A stretch of DNA of 13,170 nt from DASSJM01 sp049587975 (GTDB lineage Bacteria > Actinomycetota > UBA4738 > HRBIN12). Positions within the stretch are counted from its first letter, which is position 1. Each line of letters starts with the position of its first letter. Of the stretch, positions 6,855 to 13,170 are shown piece by piece. The DNA is taken from contig JBAVEY010000026.1 of the NCBI GenBank assembly GCA_049587975.1, forward strand, positions 1 to 13,170. The letters run 5' to 3'. A program made the translations under genes and the position numbers. The notes beneath the pieces are model-generated. The model did no database searches. It saw nothing but the letters and a program-made list of their open reading frames with translations, and had not been told where the DNA came from.

Positions 6855-7832
6855 TTGGCGAGAGCCACCACGCAGGTCAAGATCTTGGTCCCGGGGGACC
6901 AGAGCATGGTCGCCCTCCTCGGTCAGCGCGACGAACTGCTGAAGCTCATCGAGGCCGCCTTCGATTCAGAGATCGTCGTCCGAGGCAACGAGATCACGAT
7001 CGCCGGCCCGGAGATCGAGGTGGAGCAGGTCGCCCTGCTCTTCGAGGAGCTGATCGCCCTGCTCGAGCGCGGCCACGAGCTGAACGCGTCGTCGGTCGGG
7101 CGTTCGATCGAGTTGATCAAGGGCGAGGAGGCGACGCCGACGCAGGTGCTCGGCGACGTCTTCCTCACGGGCCGCGGACGGGGGATCGCACCCAAGACGC
7201 TCGGCCAGAAGCGCTACGTGGACGCGATGCGCAGCGGGACCGTCACGTTCGCGATAGGCCCCGCAGGCACGGGGAAGACGTACCTCGCGGTGGCGACCGC
7301 CGTCCGGGCGCTCGAGGAGAAGCAGGTCTCCCGCCTGATCCTCACGCGCCCCGCGGTCGAAGCGGGTGAACGTCTCGGGTTCCTGCCGGGCACGCTGTAC
7401 GAGAAGATCGATCCCTACATGAAGCCGCTCTACGACGCCCTGTTCGAGATGATGGGCGCTGACGCGCTCCCCAGGCTTATGGAACGCGGGACGGTCGAGG
7501 TCGCGCCGCTCGCGTACATGCGGGGGAGGACGCTGAACGACTCCTTCATCATCCTTGACGAGGCGCAGAACACGACGCCCGAGCAGATGAAGATGTTCCT
7601 CACCCGTCTGGGGTTCGGCTCGAAGGCCGTCGTGAACGGCGACGTCACGCAGATCGACCTGCCGAACGGTCAGACCTCGGGCCTGGTGATCGTGCAGGAG
7701 ATCCTGCGCGGCATCGAGGGGATCGAGGTCGCACACCTCGGCGCCCGCGACGTGGTTCGGCACAAGATCGTGCAGGACATCGTGGAGGCGTATCGCCTCT
7801 TCGGAGAGCAGCGTGCCCGCGCCGATGGCTGA
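6855..7832 (+). CDS. PhoH-like ATPase
   Basis: PhoH-like proteins are cytoplasmic P-loop ATPases, often encoded next to ybeY and suspected to act in RNA metabolism; the precise role is open. Walker A is GPAGTGKT (residues 135-142). Walker B is FIILDEAQN (231-239), and SKAVVNGDVTQIDLP at 256-270 is a conserved family block. The N-terminal region before it, with VRGNEITI (42-49), is the KH-like part. I place the start at TTG 6855 (325 residues): no ATG or GTG lies in frame just upstream, and the next ATG at 6906 would cut conserved sequence. The start is the least certain part. The gene ends inside ybeY, overlapping it by 20 bases. Confidence 0.93.
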   Translation: MARATTQVKILVPGDQSMVALLGQRDELLKLIEAAFDSEIVVRGNEITIAGPEIEVEQVALLFEELIALLERGHELNASSVGRSIELIKGEEATPTQVLGDVFLTGRGRGIAPKTLGQKRYVDAMRSGTVTFAIGPAGTGKTYLAVATAVRALEEKQVSRLILTRPAVEAGERLGFLPGTLYEKIDPYMKPLYDALFEMMGADALPRLMERGTVEVAPLAYMRGRTLNDSFIILDEAQNTTPEQMKMFLTRLGFGSKAVVNGDVTQIDLPNGQTSGLVIVQEILRGIEGIEVAHLGARDVVRHKIVQDIVEAYRLFGEQRARADG

Positions 7833-8274
7833 CGACGACCAACCTCCGCCCGTCCCGGTGATCGAGGTCGACGACCGTCAAGGCGCTCCGGTCGACGTCG
7901 CGGGTCTGGCGGCGCTCGCGCGCGAGTGCCTGCTCGGCGAGGGGGTCGCGAACGCCGAGCTGTCGATCTCGTTCGTGACCGACGACGAGATCGCCGAGCT
8001 CCACCGGCACTACCTGCACGAGGAGGGCCCCACCGACGTTCTGTCGTTCCCTCTCGACGACGAGGCCGGGGAGGACGGGCTGCGCTTGTTGGGCGACGTG
8101 GTGATCGCGCCGGCCGTCGCCGCTCGGAACAACCCGGACGACCCGGCGGCCGAGCTCCGTCTGCTCCTCGTGCACGGGATCTTGCACCTGCTCGGCCACG
8201 ACCACATCGAACCGGCGGACCGGGCGCCGATGTGGGAGCGCCAGGAGCGCTATTCGGGGGTGCGGGTCCGATGA
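7813..8274 (+). CDS. ybeY: Endoribonuclease YbeY (rRNA maturation factor)
   Basis: YbeY is a zinc-dependent endoribonuclease needed for 16S rRNA 3' end maturation and ribosome quality control. The 153-residue protein has the signature HGILHLLGHDH, with zinc ligands His121, His125 and His131, and the conserved TDVLSFP at 74-80. Two starts are possible: GTG 7813, with GGAGAG (7803-7808) four bases before it, and ATG 7825, with no well-placed ribosome binding site. The GTG is preferred. Either start overlaps the phoH end. The stop overlaps the ATG of the CNNM/CBS gene. The phoH-ybeY-CNNM-era order is a widespread conserved cluster. Confidence 0.96.
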   Translation: MPAPMADDDQPPPVPVIEVDDRQGAPVDVAGLAALARECLLGEGVANAELSISFVTDDEIAELHRHYLHEEGPTDVLSFPLDDEAGEDGLRLLGDVVIAPAVAARNNPDDPAAELRLLLVHGILHLLGHDHIEPADRAPMWERQERYSGVRVR

Positions 8275-9557
8275 CCGGCGGAGATTGGTTCCAGGTCGTC
8301 ATCATCATCGTGTTGATCCTCGCGGTCGGGCTCTTCGGCGCGGCCGAGGTCTCGATCACCCGGACCAATCGGGTGCGTGCCTATCGGTTCCAGGACGAGG
8401 GTCGTCGGGGCGCGGGGTCGCTCGTGAAGATCGCGGATGATCCGGCCCCGTTCCTGAACGTCATGCTGCTCCTCGTCCTGCTCTCGACGATCGGTGGAAC
8501 GACGATCGCGACCTCGCTCGCCGTCCGCGTGTTCCACGGGGCGGGCGAGATCATCGCGACGCTCGCGATGACGCTGCTGCTCTTCGTCTTCGCCGAGGTG
8601 ACGCCCAAGACGTTCGCCATCCAGCAGACGGATCGGGTGGCGCTGTTCCTCGCGCCGATGATCGTCGGGCTCGGCCGACTGGTCGGGCCGATCGCAACGG
8701 GGCTCGTGAAGGTCGCGAACGTGATCATGCCGGGCAAGGGGCTCCCGCAAGGCCCGTTCATCACCGAGCGCGAGCTCCGCGCGCTCGCCGAGGTCGCCTC
8801 CGACGAGGACCAGATCGAGGAGGGGGAGAAAGAGCTGATCCACTCGATCTTCGAGTTCGGGGACACGATCGTCCGCGAGGTGATGGTCCCGCGGCCCGAT
8901 GTCACCGCGATCGATGCCGACGAGACGCTCCGTGACGTGCAGGCCCTCGTGCTCCAGCACGGCTACTCGCGGATCCCGGTCTTCAAGGACGACCTGGACG
9001 AGGTCATCGGGGTCGTGTATGCGAAGGACGTCCTGAAGGCGCTGCACCAGGGCAAGCACGACGCGCCGCTGTCGGAGGTCGTGCGGGAGACGCACTTCGT
9101 GCCCGAGTCCAAGAAGGTCGCGGACCTGCTCCGTGAGATGCAGAAAGAGAAGTTCCACATCGCGCTCGTCACCGACGAGTACGGCAGCGTCGTCGGACTG
9201 GTGACCCTCGAGGACCTCCTCGAGGAGCTGGTGGGCGAGATCACCGACGAGTACGACACGGAGGAGCCCGAGCTCGAGCAGGTGGCTGACGACGTATACC
9301 GCGTGGACGGCAAGGTCTCGATCGACGAGGTGAACGAGGTCCTGAACGTCGAGCTGCCCGACGAGGAGTGGGACACGATCGGAGGGTTGATGCTCGGTCT
9401 CATGGGTTCGATCCCCGAGGAGGGGGAGGAGGTCTCGTTCCAGAACCTGCGGTTCACCGCCGAGCGGGTGAACGGCCGCCGGATCTCGAAGGTCCTGATC
9501 ACGCGCGAGGAGGAGCCCGAGCCCACGACCGAGGAACAGGAGGCGCGAGCCGAATGA
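8271..9557 (+). CDS. CNNM/CBS-domain membrane protein (HlyC/CorC family), probable divalent-cation transporter
   Basis: This 428-residue protein has an N-terminal CNNM membrane domain (about 1-160) with hydrophobic segments near 7-27, 62-85, 92-112 and 122-150. The family motif FAEVTPKTFA is at 107-116. Two CBS domains follow (about 200-262 and 267-325), including VMVPRPDV (204-211), YSRIPVFKD (232-240) and VTDEYGSVVGLVTLEDLLEEL (starting at 300). A CorC_HlyC domain lies at about 335-412 with DTIGGLMLGLMG. Relatives are linked to Mg2+ or Co2+ movement; older databases call them hemolysins, which is misleading. The ATG at 8271 overlaps the ybeY stop and its own stop overlaps cdd. It sits where CNNM genes usually sit, between ybeY and era. 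Confidence 0.94.
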   Translation: MTGGDWFQVVIIIVLILAVGLFGAAEVSITRTNRVRAYRFQDEGRRGAGSLVKIADDPAPFLNVMLLLVLLSTIGGTTIATSLAVRVFHGAGEIIATLAMTLLLFVFAEVTPKTFAIQQTDRVALFLAPMIVGLGRLVGPIATGLVKVANVIMPGKGLPQGPFITERELRALAEVASDEDQIEEGEKELIHSIFEFGDTIVREVMVPRPDVTAIDADETLRDVQALVLQHGYSRIPVFKDDLDEVIGVVYAKDVLKALHQGKHDAPLSEVVRETHFVPESKKVADLLREMQKEKFHIALVTDEYGSVVGLVTLEDLLEELVGEITDEYDTEEPELEQVADDVYRVDGKVSIDEVNEVLNVELPDEEWDTIGGLMLGLMGSIPEEGEEVSFQNLRFTAERVNGRRISKVLITREEEPEPTTEEQEARAE

Positions 9558-9964
9558 GCGCAGCCACCGAACGCGCCGACGAGCTGCTCGCGTCGGCCCG
9601 TGACGCGATGGAGCGCGGCTCGTATGCCCCCTATTCGAACTTCAAGGTGGGCGCCGCCGTGCTCGCCGAAGGCGAGGTGTTCGCGGGGGCCAACATCGAG
9701 AACGCGTCCTATCCGATGTCCGTCTGCGCCGAGCGCAACGCGGTCGCCGCGGCCGTCAACGCCGGCAAGCGCTCGATCGACGCGGTCGCGGTGGTCACGC
9801 GCGTGGACGAGCCGACGCCCCCCTGCGGGGGCTGCCGGCAGGTGCTGAACGAGTTCGGCCCCGACATGCTGGTCATGGTCGAGTCGGGGACGGGTGAGCG
9901 GGCGGTATGGCGGTTGACCGAGATCCTGCCGCACGCGTTCGGGCCGGCGAACCTCCACACGTGA
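9554..9964 (+). CDS. cdd: Cytidine deaminase
   Basis: Cdd hydrolyses cytidine and deoxycytidine to uridine and deoxyuridine in pyrimidine salvage. The 136-residue length suits the small tetrameric type. The zinc and catalytic motifs are CAER (Cys58, catalytic Glu60) and PCGGCRQ (Cys91, Cys94). YAPYSNFKVGAA (24-35) and the GANIENASYP substrate loop (45-54) are typical. The ATG at 9554 overlaps the stop of the CNNM gene, with AGGAGG (9538-9543) ten bases upstream. Its stop overlaps the GTG of era. A cdd next to era is common in Gram-positive bacteria. deoC, the next pathway partner, is about 1.4 kb downstream but in a separate unit. Confidence 0.97.
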   Translation: MSAATERADELLASARDAMERGSYAPYSNFKVGAAVLAEGEVFAGANIENASYPMSVCAERNAVAAAVNAGKRSIDAVAVVTRVDEPTPPCGGCRQVLNEFGPDMLVMVESGTGERAVWRLTEILPHAFGPANLHT

Positions 9965-10842
9965 CGTTCCGCAGTGGGTTCGTCGCCGTCGTCGGGCGGC
10001 CGAACACCGGCAAGTCCACGCTCGTGAACGCGCTCGTCGGGCGCAAGGTCGCGATCGTCTCCGACAAGCCCCAGACGACGCGCCGCGGCGTCCGGGCGGT
10101 CCTGTCGACCGACGCCTACCAGATCGTCTTCACCGACACGCCCGGCTTCCACAAGCCCCGGACGCTGCTCGGATCGCGGCTGAACGACCTGGTAGGCGAG
10201 GCGACGCAGGGCGTCGACGCGGTCGTCCAGGTCGTCGACGCGCAGGCCGGCGTCGGGCGAGGGGACGCCTTCGTGTTCGAACGCCAGTTGCGCGATTTCG
10301 CCGGTCGGAAGCTCTGCGCCGTGAACAAGCTCGACGTCCTCCGCAAGCGTGCAGAGGTCCCGCAGCTCCAGGCGGCTGCCGGGTTGGGGGAGTGGGACGA
10401 GGTGGTCCCGGTCTCGGCCAAGACGGGGCGCGGCGTCGACGTGCTGCTCGAGCTGCTCGTCGAACGCCTCCCCGAGGGGCCGGCGTACTTCCCGACCGAC
10501 ACGGTCACCGACCAGTCGCTCGAGGTCCGCCTCGCCGAGCTCGTCCGCGAGAAGGCGCTCGCGGTCATGCGGCAGGAGGTCCCGCATTCGATCGCGGTCG
10601 TGGTCGAGGAGCTCGATGAGTCCGAGGCGCTGACGACGATCCATGCGTCGCTGATCGTCGAGCGCGACTCCCAGAAGGGCATCGTGATCGGCAAGGGCGG
10701 CGAGACCCTCAAGACCATCGGCTCGCGTGCGCGAGAGGAGATGGAGCGCGTCCTCGAGCGCAAGGTCTTCCTCGACCTCCGGGTCAAGGTGCTGAAGGAA
10801 TGGCAGCGCGACCCCAAGGCCCTGCAGCGCCTCGGCTTCTGA
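9961..10842 (+). CDS. era: GTPase Era, 16S rRNA-binding ribosome assembly factor
   Basis: Era binds the 3' end of 16S rRNA and guides 30S assembly. The 293-residue protein has the G1 motif GRPNTGKS (12-19), PQTTR in switch I (37-41), DTPG (59-62), NKLD (122-125) and SAK (152-154). The C-terminal KH domain has IVIGKGGETLKTIG (241-254). PRTLLGSRLNDLV and the Thr in the P-loop are typical of actinobacterial Era. The open frame extends upstream to 9907, but the GTG at 9961 is chosen because it gives the family start and forms a GTGA overlap with the cdd stop. No Shine-Dalgarno is obvious, so translation probably relies on coupling. recO, a frequent follower, is not present; a convergent cupredoxin gene begins six bases away. 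Confidence 0.97.
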   Translation: MTFRSGFVAVVGRPNTGKSTLVNALVGRKVAIVSDKPQTTRRGVRAVLSTDAYQIVFTDTPGFHKPRTLLGSRLNDLVGEATQGVDAVVQVVDAQAGVGRGDAFVFERQLRDFAGRKLCAVNKLDVLRKRAEVPQLQAAAGLGEWDEVVPVSAKTGRGVDVLLELLVERLPEGPAYFPTDTVTDQSLEVRLAELVREKALAVMRQEVPHSIAVVVEELDESEALTTIHASLIVERDSQKGIVIGKGGETLKTIGSRAREEMERVLERKVFLDLRVKVLKEWQRDPKALQRLGF

Positions 10843-10848
10843 GCGGCC

Positions 10849-11250
10849 CTACGCGACGATCGTGACCTGGCCCGTCATCTGCGGGTGGAGCGTGCACATG
10901 AAGTCGTAGCTGCCCGGCTCCACTGCGCCCGAGATCGGCTCCCCGTTGAAGGTCTCCCCGCCCGCGATCGGGACGTCGATGTCGGTTCGGGCCATCGTGA
11001 AGGTGTGGTCGGCGCTGTCCTGGTTGACGATCGTGATGCCCTGGGACGCGCTCGCGGTGAAGCAGTTCGGATCGAACGCGAAGTCCGAGATCGTGATCGT
11101 GAAGGTGGCGCCCTGAACGGTGAGGTCCGCGCAGTGGGCGTCGCCGGTCGAACCCGTCTCGCTCTCGGTGGCTTCGCCGCCATCGTCCGACGAGCACGCG
11201 GTGAGCGTGAGGGCGAAGACCCCAACGAGCACGAACACGAGCTTGCGCAT
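10849..11250 (-). CDS. Cupredoxin-domain lipoprotein (plastocyanin/amicyanin-like)
   Basis: This 133-residue protein is predicted to be exported and lipid-anchored. It has a Lys/Arg start, a hydrophobic stretch at 4-16 and a lipobox LTAC with Cys19. A Ser/Asp/Glu/Gly-rich linker (20-38) leads to a single cupredoxin domain. All four type 1 copper ligands are visible: His82 (ADHTF), Cys119, His122 and Met125 in CTLHPQM, the spacing of amicyanin. It may carry electrons or bind copper at the cell surface; its partner is not visible in the window. Cys40 and Cys63 are extra and could form a disulfide. The ATG at 11250 has AGGAGGAA about four bases upstream, one of the best ribosome binding sites in the window. 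It is convergent with era and divergent from deoC. Confidence 0.88.
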   Translation of the reverse strand: MRKLVFVLVGVFALTLTACSSDDGGEATESETGSTGDAHCADLTVQGATFTITISDFAFDPNCFTASASQGITIVNQDSADHTFTMARTDIDVPIAGGETFNGEPISGAVEPGSYDFMCTLHPQMTGQVTIVA

Positions 11251-11278
11251 GCCTTCCTCCTGCGATCGGGTCCGGCAG

Positions 11279-11284
11279 AGGGTA
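11279..11284 (-). promoter_or_regulatory. possible -10 box for the cupredoxin gene
   Basis: TACCCT on the minus strand (11284 to 11279) fits TANNNT. A start site near 11272 would leave a leader of about 20 bases containing the AGGAGGAA ribosome binding site. No -35 element is evident, so this rests on the -10 alone. Confidence 0.35.
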
Positions 11285-11311
11285 GCGGGTCGCGATCTCG
11301 CGCCGCGATGA

Positions 11312-11347
11312 CGCGGATAGCCGCGAGTCGGGCCGTCGCCGTACCAT
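11312..11347 (+). promoter_or_regulatory. possible deoC promoter with an upstream inverted repeat
   Basis: TACCAT at 11342-11347 fits TANNNT and ends eight bases before the deoC ATG, so transcription could begin at the start codon. Upstream, CGCGG (11312-11316), ATAG, CCGCG (11321-11325) forms a small inverted repeat over the place where a -35 element would lie. It could be an operator, but five-base GC arms are easy to find by chance here. Confidence 0.35.
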
Positions 11348-11355
11348 GGCGGGCG

Positions 11356-12315
11356 ATGTCCCAGGCAGCCGAGATCGAACGCTCGCGCTCAGGCTTGGCG
11401 CCGTACGCCTCCAAGGACGCCTCGCGGTTGCTCGCCCGCGTCCCCACGGTGGACGCGGTGGGGCTCGAGGAGCGGGCGGCGTCGCTCGCGAAGCGCTCGA
11501 TCAAGCGCGGGTCCAAGCTGTGGGCGCTCGACCTGGCCATCCGGTGCATCGACCTCACGACGCTGGAGGGCACCGACACGATCGGCAAGGTCGTCGCGAT
11601 GTGCGCGAAGGCCGTCCGCCCCAACCCGGTCGATCCCTCGATCCCGCCGGTGGCGGCCGTCTGCCTCTACCCCCATCTCGTGCCGGTCGCGCTCGCGCAG
11701 TTGAAGGGTTCGAGCGTGAAGGTCGCGAGCGTCGGCGGCGCCTTCCCGGCCGGTCTCGGCCCGCTCGGCGCCCGGCTGGCCGAGATCCGCGAGGTGGTCG
11801 ACCTCGGTGCCCACGAGGTCGACATCGTCCTGAACCGCTCGTACTTCCTCGGTGGGCAGTACGCCCCGTGCTTCGAGGAGATCGTCGCCGCGCGCGAAGC
11901 CGCCGGCGAATCGCACCTCAAGGTGATCCTCGAGACCGGCGAGCTCGGCTCGTACGACCGGATCCGTCAGGCGTCGGTGCTCGCGATGGCGGCGGGGGCC
12001 GACTTCATCAAGACCTCGACGGGCAAGATCGGGGTCAACGCGACCCTTCCGGCGGCGCTCTGCATGATGGAGGCGGCCCGCGACTTCTTCCACGAGACCG
12101 GTCGCCGCGTCGGCGTGAAGGTCGCCGGAGGTGTCCGGACCTCGAAGCAGGCGATCCAGTACCTGGTCCTGGTGTACGAGACGCTCGGGCCCGAGTGGAT
12201 GACGCCCAACCGATTCCGCATCGGCGCCTCGACGCTCCTCAACGACGTGCTGATGCAGATCGACAAGGAGCGCACCGGCCGGTACCAGGGCCCCGACTAC
12301 TACACGATCGACTGA
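11356..12315 (+). CDS. deoC: Deoxyribose-phosphate aldolase
   Basis: DeoC cleaves 2-deoxyribose-5-phosphate to acetaldehyde and glyceraldehyde-3-phosphate, the last step of deoxynucleoside breakdown. The 319-residue length matches the longer form found in actinobacteria and animals rather than the about 220-250 residue bacterial form. The Schiff-base lysine is Lys219 in ADFIKTSTG. The second catalytic lysine is Lys255 in GVKVAGGVR, and the aspartate is Asp156 in EVDIVLN. The start is ATG 11356; a second in-frame ATG at 11308 is possible but would add an unrelated Arg/Ala stretch, and TACCAT eight bases before 11356 favours the shorter form. It leads a unit with an ABM-like gene and an aldehyde dehydrogenase that could remove its acetaldehyde. 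Confidence 0.96.
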   Translation: MSQAAEIERSRSGLAPYASKDASRLLARVPTVDAVGLEERAASLAKRSIKRGSKLWALDLAIRCIDLTTLEGTDTIGKVVAMCAKAVRPNPVDPSIPPVAAVCLYPHLVPVALAQLKGSSVKVASVGGAFPAGLGPLGARLAEIREVVDLGAHEVDIVLNRSYFLGGQYAPCFEEIVAAREAAGESHLKVILETGELGSYDRIRQASVLAMAAGADFIKTSTGKIGVNATLPAALCMMEAARDFFHETGRRVGVKVAGGVRTSKQAIQYLVLVYETLGPEWMTPNRFRIGASTLLNDVLMQIDKERTGRYQGPDYYTID

Positions 12316-12324
12316 GAGGCATCG

Positions 12325-12621
12325 ATGGCGAGCGTTTGGACCCACGGCACGTGGGTCGTGAAGCCGGGTCAAGAGGGAGCGTTCATCGACGCGTGGACGC
12401 GGCTCGCACGGTCGGCACAGGATCGGTACCAGAGCGGGCGGCCGGTCATGCTGCGTGATCGCGAGCGTCCGAACACGTTCGAGACGTTCGGCTCGTGGCC
12501 GAGCATCGAGGCCGTCGAGGAGTTCCGCGCCTCCGACCTGTTCCTGGAGGCCGTCGCCGAGACGCGACCACTCCTCGAATCGTTCGAGCCCGTGACCCTC
12601 GACGAGATCGAGTGGACATGA
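12325..12621 (+). CDS. Small ABM-like (antibiotic biosynthesis monooxygenase superfamily) domain protein
   Basis: This 98-residue protein looks like a single ferredoxin-like alpha+beta domain of the ABM superfamily. It opens with a beta strand (SVWTHGTWVVKPG), then an amphipathic helix EGAFIDAWTRLARSAQ. A strand with VMLRDRERPNTFETFGSWPS follows, then a second helix (EAVEEFRASDLFLEAVAE) and a final strand ending EPVTLDEIEWT. Such proteins include heme-degrading and quinone-forming oxygenases as well as stress proteins, and I cannot tell which applies. It follows deoC by nine bases with GAGAGG (12314-12319) five bases before its ATG. Its stop overlaps the aldehyde dehydrogenase ATG (ATGA), so it is co-translated with that enzyme. 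Confidence 0.75.
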   Translation: MASVWTHGTWVVKPGQEGAFIDAWTRLARSAQDRYQSGRPVMLRDRERPNTFETFGSWPSIEAVEEFRASDLFLEAVAETRPLLESFEPVTLDEIEWT

Positions 12622-13170
12622 CCGACATCGCGAAGAAGGCGACGTCCGCGCTCGAGGAGCGTGAGCCGGTATGGGAGTACGCCGACGCGCCCGAGTCCAC
12701 CGAGATCGTCAGGCTGGAGTCGCGCTACGGTCTGTTCATCGGGGGCGAGTTCGTCGAACCGAAGAGCGGAACATGGCTCGAGACGATCAGCCCCTCCACG
12801 GAGGAGACGCTCGCCGAGGTCGCAGAGGCCGGCCACGAGGACGTCGACCTGGCGGTGCGGACGGCGCGCAAGGCCTACAAGGACCGGTGGCGCAAGCTCC
12901 CCGGGAGCGAGCGCGCCAAGTACCTGTACCGGATCGCGCGCCAGCTCCAGGAGCGGGCCCGCGAGTTCGCGGTGCTCGAGACGATGAACGGCGGCAAGCC
13001 GATCAAGGAGTCGCGCGACGTCGACCTGCCGCTCGCGGCCGCGCACTTCTTCTACTACGCCGGCTGGGCGGACAAGCTCGACTACGCGTTCCCGAACCGC
13101 TCGCCGAAGCCGATCGGCGTGGCCGGCCAGATCATCCCGTGGAACTTCCCGCTGTTGATGGCCGCGTGGA
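12618..13170 (+). CDS. Aldehyde dehydrogenase family protein (N-terminal part, cut by window end)
   Basis: This frame is open for 184 codons to the end of the window, about 40 percent of a normal NAD(P)-dependent aldehyde dehydrogenase. Recognisable parts are GLFIGGEFVEP (38-48), ETISPSTEETLAEV (55-68), LETMNGGKPIKESR (120-133) and the cofactor-binding IIPWNFPLLMAAW (172-184). The catalytic Glu and Cys lie beyond the edge, so activity cannot be judged. About 38 residues precede the usual start of the fold (GLFIGGEF); this extension, with EYADAPES, resembles the deoC-linked aldehyde dehydrogenases of actinobacteria. The ATG at 12618 overlaps the preceding stop. The likely substrate by context is acetaldehyde from DeoC, which is inference. 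Confidence 0.93.
   Translation, partial: MTDIAKKATSALEEREPVWEYADAPESTEIVRLESRYGLFIGGEFVEPKSGTWLETISPSTEETLAEVAEAGHEDVDLAVRTARKAYKDRWRKLPGSERAKYLYRIARQLQERAREFAVLETMNGGKPIKESRDVDLPLAAAHFFYYAGWADKLDYAFPNRSPKPIGVAGQIIPWNFPLLMAAW

Noticed and set aside
8250..9158. A 302-codon minus-strand frame opposite the CNNM/CBS gene
   Set aside because: Shadow frame rich in charged residues (Arg, Asp, Glu, His); the plus strand encodes conserved CNNM and CBS motifs.
10843..10848. Possible terminator between convergent era and the cupredoxin gene
   Set aside because: Six bases cannot hold one, and I saw no hairpin spanning the two gene ends.
11346..12458. A 370-codon plus-strand frame overlapping deoC
   Set aside because: It is the neighbouring frame of deoC with Arg/Gly/Pro-heavy sequence; deoC carries all catalytic motifs.

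Overview
This is a GC-rich, densely packed bacterial chromosome segment. Gene order, protein signatures and start usage point to Actinomycetota (high-GC Gram-positive), possibly a deep-branching or uncultured lineage. I cannot name a genus. The actinobacterial signs are the run rpsT/lepA/hemW/hrcA/dnaJ/HIT/phoH/ybeY/CNNM-CBS/cdd/era, a long (about 320 aa) DeoC followed by an aldehyde dehydrogenase with an N-terminal extension, an Era with GRPNTGKS in its P-loop, frequent GTG/TTG starts, and several genes that look leaderless.

Layout. At 49-321 (minus) is ribosomal protein S20, divergent from lepA (399-2216), which overlaps hemW (2213-3325). Convergent to hemW is a two-gene minus-strand unit, crcB (4065-3691) then a DUF190 gene (3689-3348). 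It is preceded by a clear fluoride riboswitch (4132-4085) with its own -10 box. Back to back with this unit is hrcA (4232-5269), with a CIRCE heat-shock operator directly before its start, followed by dnaJ (5276-6385) and an overlapping HIT-family gene (6382-6732). After a 122-base gap with a promoter and two leader hairpins comes a tightly overlapping chain: phoH-like ATPase (6855-7832), ybeY (7813-8274), a CNNM/CBS membrane protein (8271-9557), cdd (9554-9964) and era (9961-10842). Convergent to era is a small copper-binding lipoprotein of the plastocyanin/amicyanin type (11250-10849). Divergent from that is deoC (11356-12315), a small ABM-like protein (12325-12621) and the first 184 codons of an aldehyde dehydrogenase (12618 to the window end).

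How the genes fit together. Most are housekeeping: translation and ribosome quality control (S20, LepA, YbeY, Era), heme or radical-SAM handling (HemW), and heat-shock regulation and chaperoning (HrcA, DnaJ). Cdd and DeoC belong to pyrimidine deoxynucleoside breakdown; DeoC yields acetaldehyde, which the downstream aldehyde dehydrogenase could oxidise.

The most interesting part is the 4066-4231 intergenic region, where a fluoride sensor and a heat-shock operator face opposite ways. The riboswitch appears to act on translation: its pseudoknot strand can alternatively pair with the crcB Shine-Dalgarno sequence. It places a DUF190 gene under fluoride control. The crcB reading frame shows signs of a pair of compensating frameshifts near its N-terminus. 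A second theme is a TANNNT box 8-9 bases before the start codon of rpsT, lepA, hrcA and deoC, suggesting leaderless mRNAs.
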